Numbered from the stretch's first letter, positions 1 to 12,609 are shown. The stretch: DNA of 64,000 nt from Spirogloea muscicola (GCA_009602725.1 WELB01000240.1:130438-194437), one strand, 5' to 3'. A program made the numbers and translations. Notes: generated by a model not told the origin, from the letters alone.

Positions 1-124
<124 letters not shown>

Positions 125-182
125 GCCGCCGCGGCGAGCGGCAGCGAGGAAAGGGGGCCTCGCCGGCGCGGTGCAGGTGGCG

Positions 183-596
183 ATGGCGACCGAGGAGAAG
201 CCCCCGGCGGCGGCGGCGGACGGCGGGCAGAGCAAGCGCCTGGCGGCGCTGGAGAAGGCGCGGCAGGCGCGCCAGAAGAAGAAGGACAAGAAGGCCGCCG
301 CCAGCGCGCGCCTGAAGAAGGCCCGGGAGGACAAGCTGGCGGCGTCGCGGAAAGACGAGCCGGCGGCGGCGGAGGCGGCGCCGGCGGAGGCGGCGGCGGC
401 GGCGGCGGCGGCGGCGGGTGGCGAGGAGGGCAAGGAGGCCAACGACGCCAACGGCGTGCCGGCCAAGGAGGCCAACGGGGACGTGGAGGCGAAGGCGGCT
501 GAGGCGGAGGCCACCAAGGAGCCGGAGAAGGAGAAGCCGGCGGAGCCCGCCGCTGCGGACGCCAAGGCCGGCGACGCCAAGAAGGAGACAAAGTGA
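183..596 (+). CDS. Small Ala/Lys/Glu-rich low-complexity protein (137 aa)
   Basis: A single uninterrupted frame starts at the ATG at 183 (MATEEKPP) and ends at TGA 594-596; the frame is open further upstream to a GTG at 171, but 183 is the first ATG. The protein is nearly all Ala, Lys, Glu, Asp and Pro. Residues about 20-65 are strongly basic with charged helical character (KARQARQKKKDKK), followed by an Ala run near residue 75 encoded by a GGC/GCG microsatellite, then an acidic and Lys mixed tail ending KKETK. No domain is recognised. It could be a histone H1-like or linker protein, or a chance frame in GC-rich DNA; the regular third-position G/C and absence of stops favour coding. No splice signals are needed. 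Confidence 0.5.
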   Translation: MATEEKPPAAAADGGQSKRLAALEKARQARQKKKDKKAAASARLKKAREDKLAASRKDEPAAAEAAPAEAAAAAAAAAGGEEGKEANDANGVPAKEANGDVEAKAAEAEATKEPEKEKPAEPAAADAKAGDAKKETK

Positions 597-2090
597 GGCC
601 GGCTGCCTCGCCACGACAGGAGGCGTGTCCCGACCAGCCGGAGAAGCGCCGAGCCGAGGCGAGCGGGGCGTCGCTCAGCTCGCCCGACTTAGCCAGCAGC
701 ATGGCGCGCTCTGGGTGTGGCATGCGCTTATGAGAGCCGCCAGTGTTGAGGGTGCTCAATTGGTGTTGGGCAGGTGAGGAGCTGCCTCTATGGCGAGTCC
801 TCGATGGTGGGGCAAATCTACACCGGCATGCTACTCCCTGCTGCAGCCTCTGTTGCCGTGGCAACGGCCTGTAGAATGTAAAAGTAGAGGACAAAGCCTC
901 ATGGACACTTTGGAAAGTAGCAAATCTTTGATACAGGAGAGAGATTTCTCCAGCAACTTGCGTAAAGCTCCAGGGTATGCAGCTCAGTGCATGGCGGCTC
1001 CCCGGGCTGTGGAGGTGGTCAAAGGCCTCTAGCTCTAGGGACCTCCACTACATTGGAAGTAAAGTGTGCCCTTGCGCGACGGTAAGCATGAGTATCATGG
1101 CAGACCTGTGTGCTACATCTTGTCGCTCTTGGATCACAAGCGCTTCCTGCTCTACGTATGCAGCTGTGTGAAGTATCTGCTCCTAGTCCTCCGCCCATCC
1201 GCCAATATGCCTTGGCTTTTCTACCTCGTGGTGGATACTTGTGGATGACCATGTGCACTGTGAGGGCGTCGATGGGTCTAAGAGTAAGCAAGACATGATA
1301 TTAGGTGTTTTAAAGCAAACACCATGTTGTCACCCTAATGCACTGAAAGACACTGCTCACTGACTAGCCACCTCTTTTAACAAAGTTTGCTCGTGCACTA
1401 GCATCAGCGTGCCGTGGTCTCAGAGACCTTTTACCAAAAATTTGAGGATGTTACTGGAGCACAAGGATGCTGTGACCTTGTTCAGCACAGACTTATGAAT
1501 TAGCATACACAAAAGCTTTGCTAATTGGATACCTTCAAGATCATTTCACGCAACTTTGAATTGGAATTCTAGCTAATACGCTCCTTGAAGTCGTGCAGGT
1601 GCGCTCTACAAGTAAGCTAATGTTATAATGCACGAATACGATGATGACTTACCAGCGCACCACATCCTTAAGCAGTCGGTGATGCTAGTCAGTGAGCACA
1701 CATCCTCCAGTGAAGACTTGAAAGTTCAACACATGCATGAGATGGTGTAGGGCACAGCAGTCTGAGCTACAAATGCTTGAGTGCCTGAGTTCTACCACAG
1801 CATAGTGTTGCTGCTCCTTTGACTGCATTTGCTGTTTCATATGCCTGAAATCTATCGACCTAAAAGGTCTGCATCTGAAATTCCTATACCAGGGGCCTAA
1901 CGTTAAAGGTGACTTGAGCGATTTCCACGCTGTCATATTGCAGCTACTTGTGAGGAGCTTCACGACACTGCATCGACATTCCTCAGAAAAGATGGTGGTT
2001 TCATATTTGTGGAATGTTGTTAATATAGTGAATCAGCAAGTCAGATTGGGTGACCATCTGACTCAGCCTATTGGGCCGTGGGAGCCTCCC
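597..2090. other. Intergenic, no supported gene
   Basis: Only short overlapping frames occur, none with domain-like composition or paired splice sites. Base composition falls from GC-rich to about 45% GC. Confidence 0.5.
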
Positions 2091-2099
2091 TGTAGAAGG

Positions 2100-2960
2100 G
2101 AGGCCCCGCCACATCGGCGATCGCGCTGCTCTGTGCGCACTAGCTATGGCTGCAGCTTGGCGACCAAGGCTGGCAAAGGTCCCCGTCCTTGGTCCACGTA
2201 CTTGGCCTCTTTGCCACGAGCGACAAGCGCTGCTGCATGCCCAGCCTTTGAAGCTGAGATCCCCAGATTGGAGCAGTCAACCACATCTGTATTGACCACA
2301 TTGGCAATGATGCGGTGGCCCCCGCCCGGCGAGGTGGCCACCAGGTCGATCCTCTGCATACGGAGTCCGTCAGCCCTGTGCTGGATGGGCACGATGGACC
2401 TATTTTCGACAGCCACCATATATCCACCTCCAGGTTCCTGGAGATGGGGTTCAGGGTTTAGCCTATACCAAACATGGCCAAACATGGCATCCCTGAGGAG
2501 GTCATGAGCTGCCGTTCGCTAGCCTTCGTGTGCACAGCGGAGGACGTGCGCCGCCAATTGATGGATTTGCCGCCCATTCGCCACACTCACAATGCACCCC
2601 AGAAGACAGGGAGGGGGAAGGCCCAGGAGGCTTTGGACGGCCGTGCGGAAGACCTTGACTTGCAGCTGCAGGGCATCGAATGATGGAAGAGCCGAGAGCC
2701 AGGCCGCCACACCAGGTGATACACTGACCGCAGCCGTGCATGTCAGCGCATGACCATCTCCAGGAGGAGCAGCAACGCGGTCACGAAGGTCGCCTTGTCG
2801 AGCTCTCGGTCACATAGCGCGCTTGCGCCTACAAGTCGGCGGTGTGCGCGAGGTGCGCAAAGCGAAGGCGCTCCCTGCCAGGGCCGCTTGCTCTTCAAGC
2901 AGCGCTTGTTGAGCCGAGCGAAGTGCCACTTCGGAGAAGAGAGGAAGTGTGTACTCCTGA
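2100..2960 (-). mobile_element. Degenerate LINE fragment (endonuclease-like C-terminal part)
   Basis: Read on the minus strand, pieces match the large LINE copy at 24.4-25.7 kb in order. They are the HLAHTADL..AQARY segment near 2850, a segment with HVLRCAHEG near 2530, and IDLVATSPGGGHRIIANVV followed by SASKAGHAA at about 2180-2330. The frame is broken by several stops and shifts. The fragment lacks both the RT-proximal part and the LLTRGY end, so it is truncated at both sides. Confidence 0.75.
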
Positions 2961-3330
2961 AGAAGAAGTGGCTCTCTTTTCACAGCCCTTGCCCCCATTG
3001 GGAGTGCCACTTCTCCTAGAGGAAAGCAAGCGCGGCCAGATTGACTGGTGGCTGGGAGAAGCTAGCCCAAAGAAGCAAGCGCGGCCAGATTGACCGGCGG
3101 CTGGGAGAGGCCAAAGGAATGGACAAGGTAAGAAGGAGCCGGAGTGCGAAGGACTCCGCGTCCGAGGAAATGGCTCCCCCAAAGGGGGCAAGAAAGGGCT
3201 CGCCCATTGAGGATAGGGGCTGGACAAGCCAGCCCAAAAAAGAATGAACAAAGAACGAGAAGGGGGCCAGAGGAAGCCAGAGGAAGCGCTAAGAAACCAA
3301 AGCAGACAAAGAAAGAAAGCAGCTACAAAT
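2961..3330 (-). repeat. Stack of LINE 3' tails (types A, B and C)
   Basis: Several 3'-terminal stem-loop cassettes abut. A type B tail (CCCCCATTGGGAGTGCCAC) lies at 2975-3015 on the plus strand. Two consecutive type C tails lie at 3023-3120 on the minus strand (CACCAGTCAATCTGGCCGCG when read on that strand). A type A tail lies at 3199-3245 on the minus strand and belongs to the LINE ending at 3334. The two type C copies are nearly identical to each other. Confidence 0.75.
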
Positions 3331-3333
3331 CAC

Positions 3334-3690
3334 TCAGTAACCCCTGCTAAGCAGCCGCAAATCAGAGAGGCTAGGGTCCTGGAAGTGGGTCCCCTGGACA
3401 GAGCCAGAGGCAGCAGCGAGGGCTCTCCCGGCACGAAGGTGCAGCGCACGGGCCATGGACCTCTGCAGCGAGACGGCCAAGCGCATGCGATACACTTGCG
3501 CCAGCGACCCGGCTGCAGGAAAGTCTACCGGTTCACCATGGAAGCGACGGGCGATTGCGTGGCGGGCGAGCTGGTTAAGTAGCTCAAGCCACCGAGCGCC
3601 CAGTGCCCCATGGATGTCAATTGCCAACGGGAAGAACTCGTCTTCCGGTGGATGGTCGGCGTACTTGATCTCTTTTGCCCGAGCAAGGGC
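3334..3690 (-). mobile_element. LINE 3' end, type A, minus strand
   Basis: The frame reads KYADHPPEDEFFPLAIDIHG, then ARWLELLNQLARHAIARR, the VYRMRLAVSLQRS block and SLSDLRLLSRGY before a stop at 3334. This is the standard LINE C-terminus of this window, 5'-truncated. Upstream of KYADH, at about 3690-3840, the tail of another LINE copy has been inserted. Confidence 0.8.
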
Positions 3691-3895
3691 TGTGAGAGAC
3701 GAAGAAAGAAGAAAGTGCTCGCCCATTGAGAATAGGGGCTGGAACAACCAGCCCGAAAAAGAATGAACAGAGTACGAGAAGGGGGCCAGGGGAAGCGCCA
3801 AGTAACAGAAACAAAGCTGCTACGAGACACTCAGTAACCCCTGCTAAGCAGCCGCAGATCAGAGATGCTGGGCTCCTGGACAGGAAAGAAAGACG
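3691..3895 (-). mobile_element. LINE 3' terminus inserted into the preceding LINE copy
   Basis: The minus strand reads SISDLRLLSRGY and a stop at 3831, then the usual 3' UTR and a type A stem-loop at 3718-3760, ending in a TTC-rich tail. It lies immediately 5' of the KYADH segment of the neighbouring copy, so one LINE 3' end landed in another. Confidence 0.7.
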
Positions 3896-4103
3896 GGACA
3901 AGGTCCAAACGGCCGAAAGGCGCCAAGACTGAACGCGTATTTGCTCGATTCGGCCTTCCTTCCATTCCGTGCGACCCGCGCGCGCTTTCCCCCGTTTCGA
4001 ACGTGTAACCGCGTGGGAAAGGCACCCCCTCCCAAAGGCAGCCGCCGCACCACCCCCCCCGCGGCGCCATCGCCATCGCCGGAGGCGCGACTGCGGCGGC
4101 GCC

Positions 4104-7100
4104 ATGTGGCCCCGGTGAGTCCCCCGCCGCTTCTCAGACGGCCGAGCCGGCGCGCTGGTTGGCGTCGGCGGCGCGGCGGCTTGGCTCCGGGCCTCAGCTG
4201 TGTATCTGCTTGATGCGGCTCCCCTCTCTTCTTAGCTTCTCCAAGTCCGTGTCTCGCTTGAGCGCAGGAGACGTAACGCGCCGCCGCCGCCGTCGGCAGC
4301 CGCTGCGGCGGAGCCCTTGGCGAGAGCCCGGCCGCAGGACGGCTCGGCGCGGCCAATCCGGCTGCTGCACAGCGACGACAATGGCCGCTTCGTCGTCGAC
4401 GACGAGGCCGTCGCCGCGCTGCGCTCCGTCAAGGGCCCCGTCGGAGTGGTCGCCGTCTGCGGCCGGGCTCGCCAGGGCAAGAGCTTCATCCTCAATCAGG
4501 TATACGGCCACCGTGTCCTGCCATTCTCAGCTGGAGGCGCTTCATCGCTGTCTCTCGTGTTACTTACTCCAGTCCTCCACACTCATCACTGAGGCAGCTC
4601 AGCAGCCTATCCGCAATGGAGGAGTGCGAGCAGAAGCTTCTGTGGCTTCCCGAAGAAAGAGCAGCTCCTTGTGTGGTTGGCTGCGGGCTGTGGGGGAAAG
4701 GCACCCGTGAAAACCCCTCCGGGTGCCCGACATCGGGCCTATGGGCAATATTGCCTTGTTGTCCTTATAACCCAATCAGGGCACTTAATGCTATATTATT
4801 GAATACTGCCCTAAGCCTAAGTAGTAAGTGGTGTCTAGCCACTTACGCCGGCTCCTGTACTCTGCAGCTGCTGGGGCGGAGCAGCGGCTTCCAGGTTGCG
4901 CCGACGCACCGCCCGTGCACCAAGGGCCTGTGGATGTGGAGCGCTCCAGTCCAGCGGGAGCTCCCAGACGGCACACGCTTCCACCTCGTGCTGCTCGACA
5001 GCGAAGGCATCGACGCATACGACCAGACCGTGAGCTCCACCTTCCCGACTTATTCTTCAATTCGGGGTTTTGACGGACTTTCTAGGCAGTCAAGCTGGGA
5101 TCCTTAGCATGAGTGCCTCGCTTACAACCCTTAACAGTTGTCTTTACTTCTGCCAATGGACGCAGGGGACATATAGCACGCAGATTTTCTCGCTGGCGGT
5201 GCTCCTGTCCAGCCTCTTCATCTACAACCAAATGGGCGGCATCGACGAGGCGGCGCTCGACCGGCTCGCGCTCGTCACCGAGATGACCAAGCACATCCGC
5301 GTGCGAGCCGGCGAGGCCGCTGCCGGCGACGAGCTTGGCCACTTCTCGCCCACGTTCTTGTGGCTCCTCCGCGACTTCTACCTCGAGCTCTCCGAGGATG
5401 GCCGCCAGATCACGCCGCGAGAGTACCTAGAAGCGGCGCTGCGGCCGACGGCTGCCACTGGTGCAGCGGCAGCCGCCAAGAACCAGGTACAGCATGTTCT
5501 GGCATGGCCAAGAAAGCTCAAGCTGCAAATGACCATGACCCTTCTCAAGAAACGATTAGTCTTGCGATTGAGGATAGCCACTTTGTGATGCTGTTCCATT
5601 GTCAGAGCCCAGCTCTTGTGGCTACGCCTCTTGGCAGATCCGTACTTCCATCAGGGCTCTGTTCCCTGACCGGGACTGCTTCACGCTGGTGCGGCCTGTC
5701 AACATGGAGCGGGACCTCCAGCACCTCGACCAGCTCACTGTATGCAGCTGCCTGGTGCCCATGCTCATGGTGCCTGGCTGCTATCTGTGCATGATTCGTG
5801 ACATGATTTAAGACTGAGTATATGACGGTTCACAGCAACTTGCTGTGAATTGGACAGAATTGTGATATGCCTCCCTTTCCCATGGCTGCAAGAACACAAA
5901 CATCACAATGTAGAGTCTTCTGGAGCCACCGAATGACTGGAACAAGAGTCTGTGCAGGTAGACCAAATGCGGCCAGAATTCCTGGCTGGACTAGACAGCC
6001 TCACAAGGCTGGTTTTTAGCAAGGCAAGGCCAAAGCAGGTGGGCGCGACGACGCTCAACGGCCCAATGCTCGCTGCGCTGGCTCAGTCATTCATTGCCGC
6101 CATTAACTCCGGGGCGGTGCCAACGATTGCCACGTCTTGGCAGGTTGCTCAAACTAGTCATCTTGTCCTCGCTTAGTTGTCATTCCAGTTGCTCATGGTG
6201 GTGCTACAATCACAGACTTGTTGGCTGTTTACTGATGGCACCATCGCCATCCTACTGTAAAGACTCTCTACAAGGCATAGCAAAGCATGCACCACAGATG
6301 CAACTCAATGTATATCTGTGAACCAGCAGTTTGGGAAAGCTTAAGGTGAACCATAATGAAGGGCCATTGGCAGCAGTCGTGTAGGCTGCAGACCATGCAA
6401 TATTGCAGCTTCTCCTTGTTGTCTCAGCAGCAGTAAGGTCAAAGGCTTGGCCTCTGATCCTACACTGACCTGAATGCTTCATCCAGAGCGTGGAGGAGAG
6501 CGAGTGCCGGCGGGCTCTGGAGGCCGCCAAGCTTGTGTATACCAAGGCCTTAAACATCACCGGCATAGTTGAGGAGGTAATTACTGTCAGCTGAGAGTTC
6601 GAAGCTTTTATTGGATGACTTTACACGTACTGCTTCAAAATTTTCTTGATTGTTCTAATGATCATACAAGGATGTTGTTGCGGCCACTGTAGTCAATTCA
6701 AGCTCGGCCATACGCATCCTGCAGAGTGCTCTAGTAGAAGGACATTCACGGGCAGTGAAGGTGGCCCATGAAGAGTTTTCAAGAGAAGCAATGGGCGTGG
6801 GGCCAACTAAGCAGAAATTCGAGTCAGAGCTTTACGATTTTGCTCAGAAACGATTTGAGGCAAGTGGTCAACTTTCTTCTATCCAAGGGTTTAGCTCTTA
6901 GAGGCAGGCAGATATCTGGTATGGTGAATTTAGTAGACCAGCTGCTTTCTGCATGGTGGCATTTACGTTTCCAATCTTTTATATTGGTGTTCGAGCAGTG
7001 GTCCAGCAACACTGACATACATTCAATTTTTAATCTGTAGATGCACGTTAGCAGCCTGTATTGCTACCTTTCACCTCTGAGGTTCACATACTTAAGCTGC

Positions 7101-10100
7101 CCAATGTGGCCCCATCACAGGAGTTGAAGGCCCGCATGTTTGTTGAATCCGAGAAAGACTGCTTGCAGCGCTTGACTGTAGTGGAGGATAGGCTAGGTTC
7201 TCTTGTGAACAAGCCAGAAGCGACTGTCGACGAGGTTTTCAAGGTGAAATGATTTCTTAAAGCAGAAATGTCTCCAGCTCCCCTTCATCCACAATGAATG
7301 ATGTACGAGGTATTTGACAAGCCAGTACTAAGTCGCAAAAACCCCATGAAAATTTAGGACAGACGTCAACATCACACTGCTGTTCAGTAAGCAAATTTGA
7401 TGGTGATGAATAAATACAAGCTGTTGCAAAACGCTGAGCTATGGTTGTGCATGCTCTCAGGCTTTGGAGTCTTCAGTCGAGGATTACTGTCAGAATTCTT
7501 CAGGGCCCGCCAAATGGAAGAACTTGGCCAACTTTTTACGCAGGAGGTATTTGTTCGCTTTCTTCTGAATACAATCATTCAGTATATGCAACTATTACAC
7601 TGTGCGGAGCAATTGTTGTGCTGGTTGTCTCACAGTGCAGTATATCATGCTAGTGCCTACTTTGCACCTGCAAGAACCCTGTAGGAAGTAAGCAAAGATT
7701 GTCAGCCATCCAGGTTACCTTGCTCTGGTCACTAGCTGCATTAAGCATGTCCATGCTTGTTGTTTTCAATGTTCTGTGTCACGCATATGGTTGTGCTTGC
7801 AGCTTGACAGGGATTCTGCTCTCCTTCATCCTGAGGTCCCAGGAGCACTTGAAGGCCAGCCAGACGCTGTCGAAAGCCGAGGTGGTCTCAGCTAACGACA
7901 AGCTTGAGGCCAGCCTCCGCGAGGTCGCAGCAGTAGAGAGGAATGCTGAGGAGCTCAAGTCCATGCACGCAAGAGCCTTGCGAAGAATAGAAGAGCTTGA
8001 GAGGAACAACAGGGACCTCAGTGACAAGCTCACTACTGCTGAGAGCAGGTCTGATAAGGTACAGTAAGTGGACAAATTCTCTTCCAGGATGCTGCTCAAT
8101 GATGAGCTTAACTAGTGACTTAATATCACTGCTGCTTTATCAAAATGGGGCTTCGTTGCATCTGCTTGTCCCAGTCATTTGTAACATGCTTTTCTGTCTA
8201 TGTGGTACAAATAGGCTCAACCGCTTATTTGTGTAGTCCATCCACTTGTTGTGGTAGTCTGTAGGAAAGACCAGCATAACACCTTCTAGGCTCAACCGTC
8301 TTGCTTGGCCAGGAGGGCCATGCGCTGAGAGTCAGATATGACCATCTTCTTGAACTGAAAGCTGCCGAAGTCCAGAGGCACGTGTCGGAGATTGAGCAGC
8401 TGAAGTTGGGCTCTAAACAAACTTCCCAAGAAGTCATGGAACTTCAGAGCAGATTAATGGCATCAGCACAGGTACATATTCACAATATTTTCAATTTTCT
8501 CCTATGCCAACATCCTCCTGTTCTGCTTACTTGCAAGTCTTGCATTGCTGAGTTGCTCAACAAATTGCTCAACAAGAAGCATGTGCCTTGTCCAGGAGGT
8601 AGCAACTTGGAAAAGGAAATTCGAGGTGACAGCAGCGGAGGTGCAAGAGTCTGCTGGCAAGACGGAGGAGGTGTCGTCCTTGAGCCGCCAGCAGGAGGCT
8701 CGTCTAAAAGCTGAATCTGCTAGCACAATCGTGCGCAAGGTCGGTGCCTTGCTCGTAATTATCATTGACTATCTGATAGACTTGCCCTGCGAAGTTGATC
8801 TGGACGAAGCATCGTCCCATTGCACTTCTGAATGCAAGGTTTGATGAAGACTTTGTTGAAGAATATCTCGTCTTATTACTGAAAAGATGACAACCTCACC
8901 CACATGTTTGCAAAGTGTTGGCCTCCTTCCATCCTCTCTACCCTTCTTGTTGTCTCGCACGTTAAAAGGAAGAGGGCTCCTGCTCTTTTCTCCGTCGATA
9001 GCCGTTTGTGAATGTGCTTTAGGGTCTAGTCTGTACTTACAAGAAATGCATGTCCTCATTGCAAGCGTGTGATGCAGGACCAAGAACTTGAAGACGCACT
9101 ACAGCATGTATCACGTAGCAGGAGTGAGGCAGATGTCCTCAGAGGTCGTTTGAGGGTGAGAAATCCCTGCCTCACAAAGCAGATGCTTCACATTGTTCTA
9201 CGAGACTGCATCTCAAGCGGAGCATTGCAGCATCATGATTGATGAGCAGCATGTCCTCTATCAGACTAACTGGAAAGGCTTGTACGTACTCTTTTGTTAC
9301 TGCAGGAAGCAGAGCAGAGACTGCAGGAGCTCCAAAAGGAATATGCCCTCTCACAGATCCAGATGAAGGAGAAACTTGCTGCAGAGAGCCTGGTATTCTT
9401 GCTCCTGTCTTTCCTTTCCTCACGATCTTTTAAGATTTTTAACTGGCTTCAGGAACTTGTAGGCTCTTCCATTCAGAACTTCATCTGCATGATGCAGGTG
9501 CCAGCTATGTCAGCTTTGGCACCCAGAGATGCTAAGATGGTGAAGAATCTTGTGTGCCTCTGTGTGTATCTCTGTGCTTCGTCAGGCAGAGCAGAGAGCT
9601 GAGGAGGGCATGCGCCAGATCAGCCAGCTCCGGGAGGAGTTGATGGCCATGCAGGAGGAGCTCCTGCAAGCTCGTGAGGCAGCCGCTGCAGCTTTGGCAG
9701 CTCCAGCTATGCAGATAGAAGACAATAGGGAGATTGAGATGGAGGAAGGAGGGGAGGAGGCCCCCTTTGAGGATGCTCCCAGTGAGTCTGGCATCCTGAC
9801 ATTGATTGCCCAATACTACTCTTGATACTGTGCTATTATGTAATGTGCCTGCATTGTACTGCAAGGCATCTCTTGCTTCCATATGCAAACAAGCTCTGGT
9901 AAAGGGCATCACGACGAGGCAAGCAAAAGAGATTGGTGAAGTTGCTGCTAAGCTTTCCCTCACCTGCCTCTTGTGCAGACCATAGTGGAAGTTATGCCAA
10001 GGATCTGAAGAGCATGACTGTGACCGAAATCAAGCAGGAATTGACCAGCCATGGTTTTGGCAGTGAGGTAATTGAGTTGTATCAGGACAAGAAGAAAAGG

Positions 10101-10154
10101 CCACTACGCAAGGATTTTGCCACATTGTATGAGCGCCTTGTGCTGAAGACTTAG
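4104..10154 (+). CDS. Guanylate-binding protein, plant type (dynamin-like large GTPase), 17 exons
   Basis: Spliced from ATG 4104: exons 4104-4114, 4268-4499, 4868-5029, 5166-5486, 5638-5739, 5958-6143, 6487-6576, 6725-6859, 7121-7243, 7461-7546, 7803-8058, 8313-8471, 8596-8739, 9078-9155, 9306-9392, 9586-9781, 9979-10154. All phases agree, giving about 847 aa. GTPase motifs are all present: P-loop GRARQGKS at residues 69-76, switch I Thr in PCTKGLW about 97-103, DSEGID at 125-130 and the RD motif (LLRDFY) near 204. The helical domain follows (IRALFPDRDCFTLVRP, GAVPTIATSWQ), then a long Glu/Lys/Gln coiled coil. A C-terminal SAP-like segment (MTVTEIKQELTSHGF ... LYERLVL) closes the protein, as in Arabidopsis GBP-like proteins, which are about 1050 aa; this coil is shorter and a small coil exon may be missed around 8770-8840. 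Plant GBPs act in stress and immune signalling. Exon 1 is only 11 nt (M-W-P-R) and begins the only start that keeps frame with the P-loop exon. Confidence 0.93.
6860..7120 (+). other. GC-AG intron of the GBP gene
   Basis: Exon 8 ends CGATTTGAG and the intron begins GCAAGT, the classical GC-donor context. The acceptor is CATCACAG before GAGTTGAAG. Splicing here joins QKRFE to ELKARMF in frame, matching the conserved KKFE..K...F region of plant GBPs. No phase-compatible GT donor lies at this point. Confidence 0.85.
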
Positions 10155-11095
10155 GGCCTTCTTTCCTACTTGAGCACCTAATTGGGACATGACCTGATAG
10201 TTTCGAAGGACCCCAATAGTCTTGTAAATTTTTTATAGGTGGATGTTATGCAGATTGGACTTATTAGCGAGGCATTGTATCTTTCTTCATTGCCATTGGT
10301 TGGCACACTTATATACAATTCTCAAAGAAGATCATGGCTGAAGGGCAGGTAGGCCCTAATTTATTTGCATAGCTGTTGCTGGTTCACCTGTTGGCTTGGC
10401 CATCACAAGTGATCAGGCTTCCTCAGTTCAAAATTACGGCTCATTGATTGGCGCTCAGGAGCGTCACAACCCTGTGCCTATGATTACTCATGGCCAGCCG
10501 CTACTTATGCACTTGCTTTTGCAGCTTCCGGGCTGAATTGTAAACTGGTGATGCATGACTTCTATGTGACGAACGCTTTCAGGTCTAGTTGAACACTAGT
10601 GACTACATTCAAGGCAGCAGAGTAACCACAGCACTTTAAGGTATCAAACAGTGCCCCTGAGGCACACTGCTGACAGCATGTTACGGGGACCCACTACTAG
10701 GCCGTCCCAGCTGCAGGCCTACTTTCTTGGTGCCATTCAATTGAGAAGGTGGACAAGGGGCTGCCGTTGCCAGTGACTTGTTGATTGTAAGATTGATAAT
10801 GAGGTCTTTCTAAGTTGGAGGTCTAAGATGACTAAGCTCCTCGGCCGGGTGGTGGCAATGCCTACATGCTCTTGCCAAGGGCAAGCAGCAGCAGTTCGTA
10901 CAGACTGTACACTCTTGCAGTGGAGGGCTATGGCTGTGATTGGCCAGCCTTCAGATAAGAAGATGGCCAATGTCCGAAAAGAAGAAAAGACGAGGCCAGC
11001 CCACACGACTGAACAAGGGGTATTGAGCTTCCTGTGATTTCGTCGTGTCTTCTTCTCTAGCTGCCTAGCTGTGTGTTTTTGTTTTTGTGTTTTTT
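10155..11095. other. GBP 3' flank, no gene seen
   Basis: AT-richer sequence that probably holds the GBP 3' UTR. The longest frame (10737-11114, minus) has low-complexity content with no recognisable domain. Confidence 0.5.
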
Positions 11096-11099
11096 GGCT

Positions 11100-11178
11100 T
11101 TTGACATTGTCCATTCTTTCTGGGCTGGCTTTGCTGGCCCCCTTTCTCTATGGGCGCGCTCTTTCTTCTTTTTCTGAA
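11100..11178 (+). repeat. LINE 3' tail, type A variant
   Basis: Reads GGGCTGGCTTTGCTGGCCCC then CTTTCTCTATGGGCGCGC and a TTCTTCTT end. It is the stem-loop cassette without any LINE coding sequence, a tail-only insertion. Confidence 0.75.
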
Positions 11179-11262
11179 CAAGGTCCAAATAGCAACTGCA
11201 GCTGCTAGCTTTCCGCCGCTCGCTCGGGCTGCAGCAGCCCCAGGAGAGATCGTGTATTAGAA

Positions 11263-11760
11263 AGAAATGTAGGCCAAATGGCCAGGTACAAAGGCAAGCA
11301 CATCTAAAAATCTACAGAACCTACAGCAGATCGACCCGCTCAATAACCACGGGTCAAAACATAAAGGTCACTACTCGATGCATGAATACTAGATGCCAGG
11401 AACGGAGCCCTTCTGCCGAGCCTTAGCTGCTGGCACAAGAGCTAGTCAATTGCCGTCCGGTATTCGAGCGTCAGCTAGCGACCTCTATGTGCTGACTCGT
11501 GGTTACTGAGCGGGTCAGCTTAGCAGCAGGTGACGTACATTTGTCCAATGTGCTTGCCTTTGTACTTGGCCACACATGGCCTCCCCATCTCTTAATATAC
11601 ACGCATTTTCTTCTGCCACCTACTAGAGCTCGCCCAGCTTTCTGGTGCAAGGCACTAGCCTGAGCACGCTGCAAACAGGCCGAAACTCGACGTCGCAAGA
11701 GCGACAGATATGCAGCTGGCGAGCCCATCTCAGCCGGAAACACATCTCAGCCCAGGCCGG
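11263..11760. mobile_element. Three LINE 3' fragments with type D tails, both strands
   Basis: Minus strand 11263-11400 ends SSSDLYVLTRGY and a stop, then a tail with GTACCTGGCCATTTGGCC. Plus strand 11390-11620 ends ASDLYVLTRGY and a stop at 11507-11509, then a tail with GTACTTGGCCACACATGGCC. Minus strand 11612-11743 holds the upstream VSACLQRAQASALHQKAGRAL block. This subfamily has its own 3' UTR (GAGCGGGTCAGCTTAGCAGC) and no GGGCTGGC stem; its tail hairpin is GGCCA/TGGCC. Confidence 0.75.
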
Positions 11761-11814
11761 CGGCGGCGGCGGCGACGGCGGCGACGGCGGCGGCGGCGGC
11801 GACGGCGGCGGCGT
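11757..11814 (+). repeat. (CGG)n / (CGA CGG)n microsatellite
   Basis: About 58 bp of GGC units interrupted by GAC, open in several frames on both strands. It lies about 800 bp upstream of the copy A start, in a GC-rich stretch (11690-11960) that may be its promoter or 5' UTR. Confidence 0.85.
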
Positions 11815-12609
11815 GACGGGAGGGCGGCAGAAGGAAACGGTGCCTCTTGAGCACGCCGGGCAACGGCGGCAGTGGAGGAGACAGGCGAGGGTGACCAGGG
11901 GCAGCCTCCCCCATGCGCATCATTCCACAATCGGCCGCAACGGCGGCACCTGGTGAGCCTCTCATGCAAGTAGCCTTGGCCATTGGTCCTCGTTCATTGG
12001 AAGCACTGGCTGTGCTCGAGCGTAGGCAGGGCTTGGTGCTCCACGAATGCTGCCTCTCTTAAGGGCGGCACCAGGAGAAGGCAACGCCCTCAGCCCATGC
12101 CCCTTGCTTTGCTTTCATACGATTGATACAGCTTACAAGCCACAAGCTTGTACAAGCACACTTCGGTTTCTGGTTTTTCCTTGATGTAACGCATTACTGC
12201 ATGACAACCCCTTTTCAATGTCCCATTGTCAATGGTTTTTGTGCTCGAGATGAGCAGTTGCTGTCTCACTAGGCTAAGAGATCATATAAGCAGATAAGCT
12301 CGTACGTTAATTATAGCTTGTATAGCAGAAGTGCTAATTAGCTTGTGGCAGACACAATCTCTAGTCTGTATCAAGCTGAGGGTACTCAATAGGAACATCT
12401 CTCTGGCGTATATGCTTCAGCTCCTTGTGATGCGCTTCTGGGTACCTGGTACAGGATTGCTAGCCATCAGTCCAGATGTCTTGGTCTGACCCTTGTGGCC
12501 AGTAACACATGGTTCGCCTGCATCAGCACCTGACCTATGGTTGCTGATGATAGCTTCTCTGTGTGGCAGTGCTTGACAGTGCAAAATCGTGACGACCTCA
12601 AGGGCAATC

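Noticed and set aside
171-182. GTG start of the Ala/Lys-rich ORF
   Set aside because: An in-frame ATG lies four codons downstream and begins a typical MATEE sequence.
8740-8843. An additional GBP coiled-coil exon
   Set aside because: A short frame (LDEASSHCTSECK) can be drawn, but no good acceptor precedes it and exons 13 and 14 join in phase without it. Not excluded.
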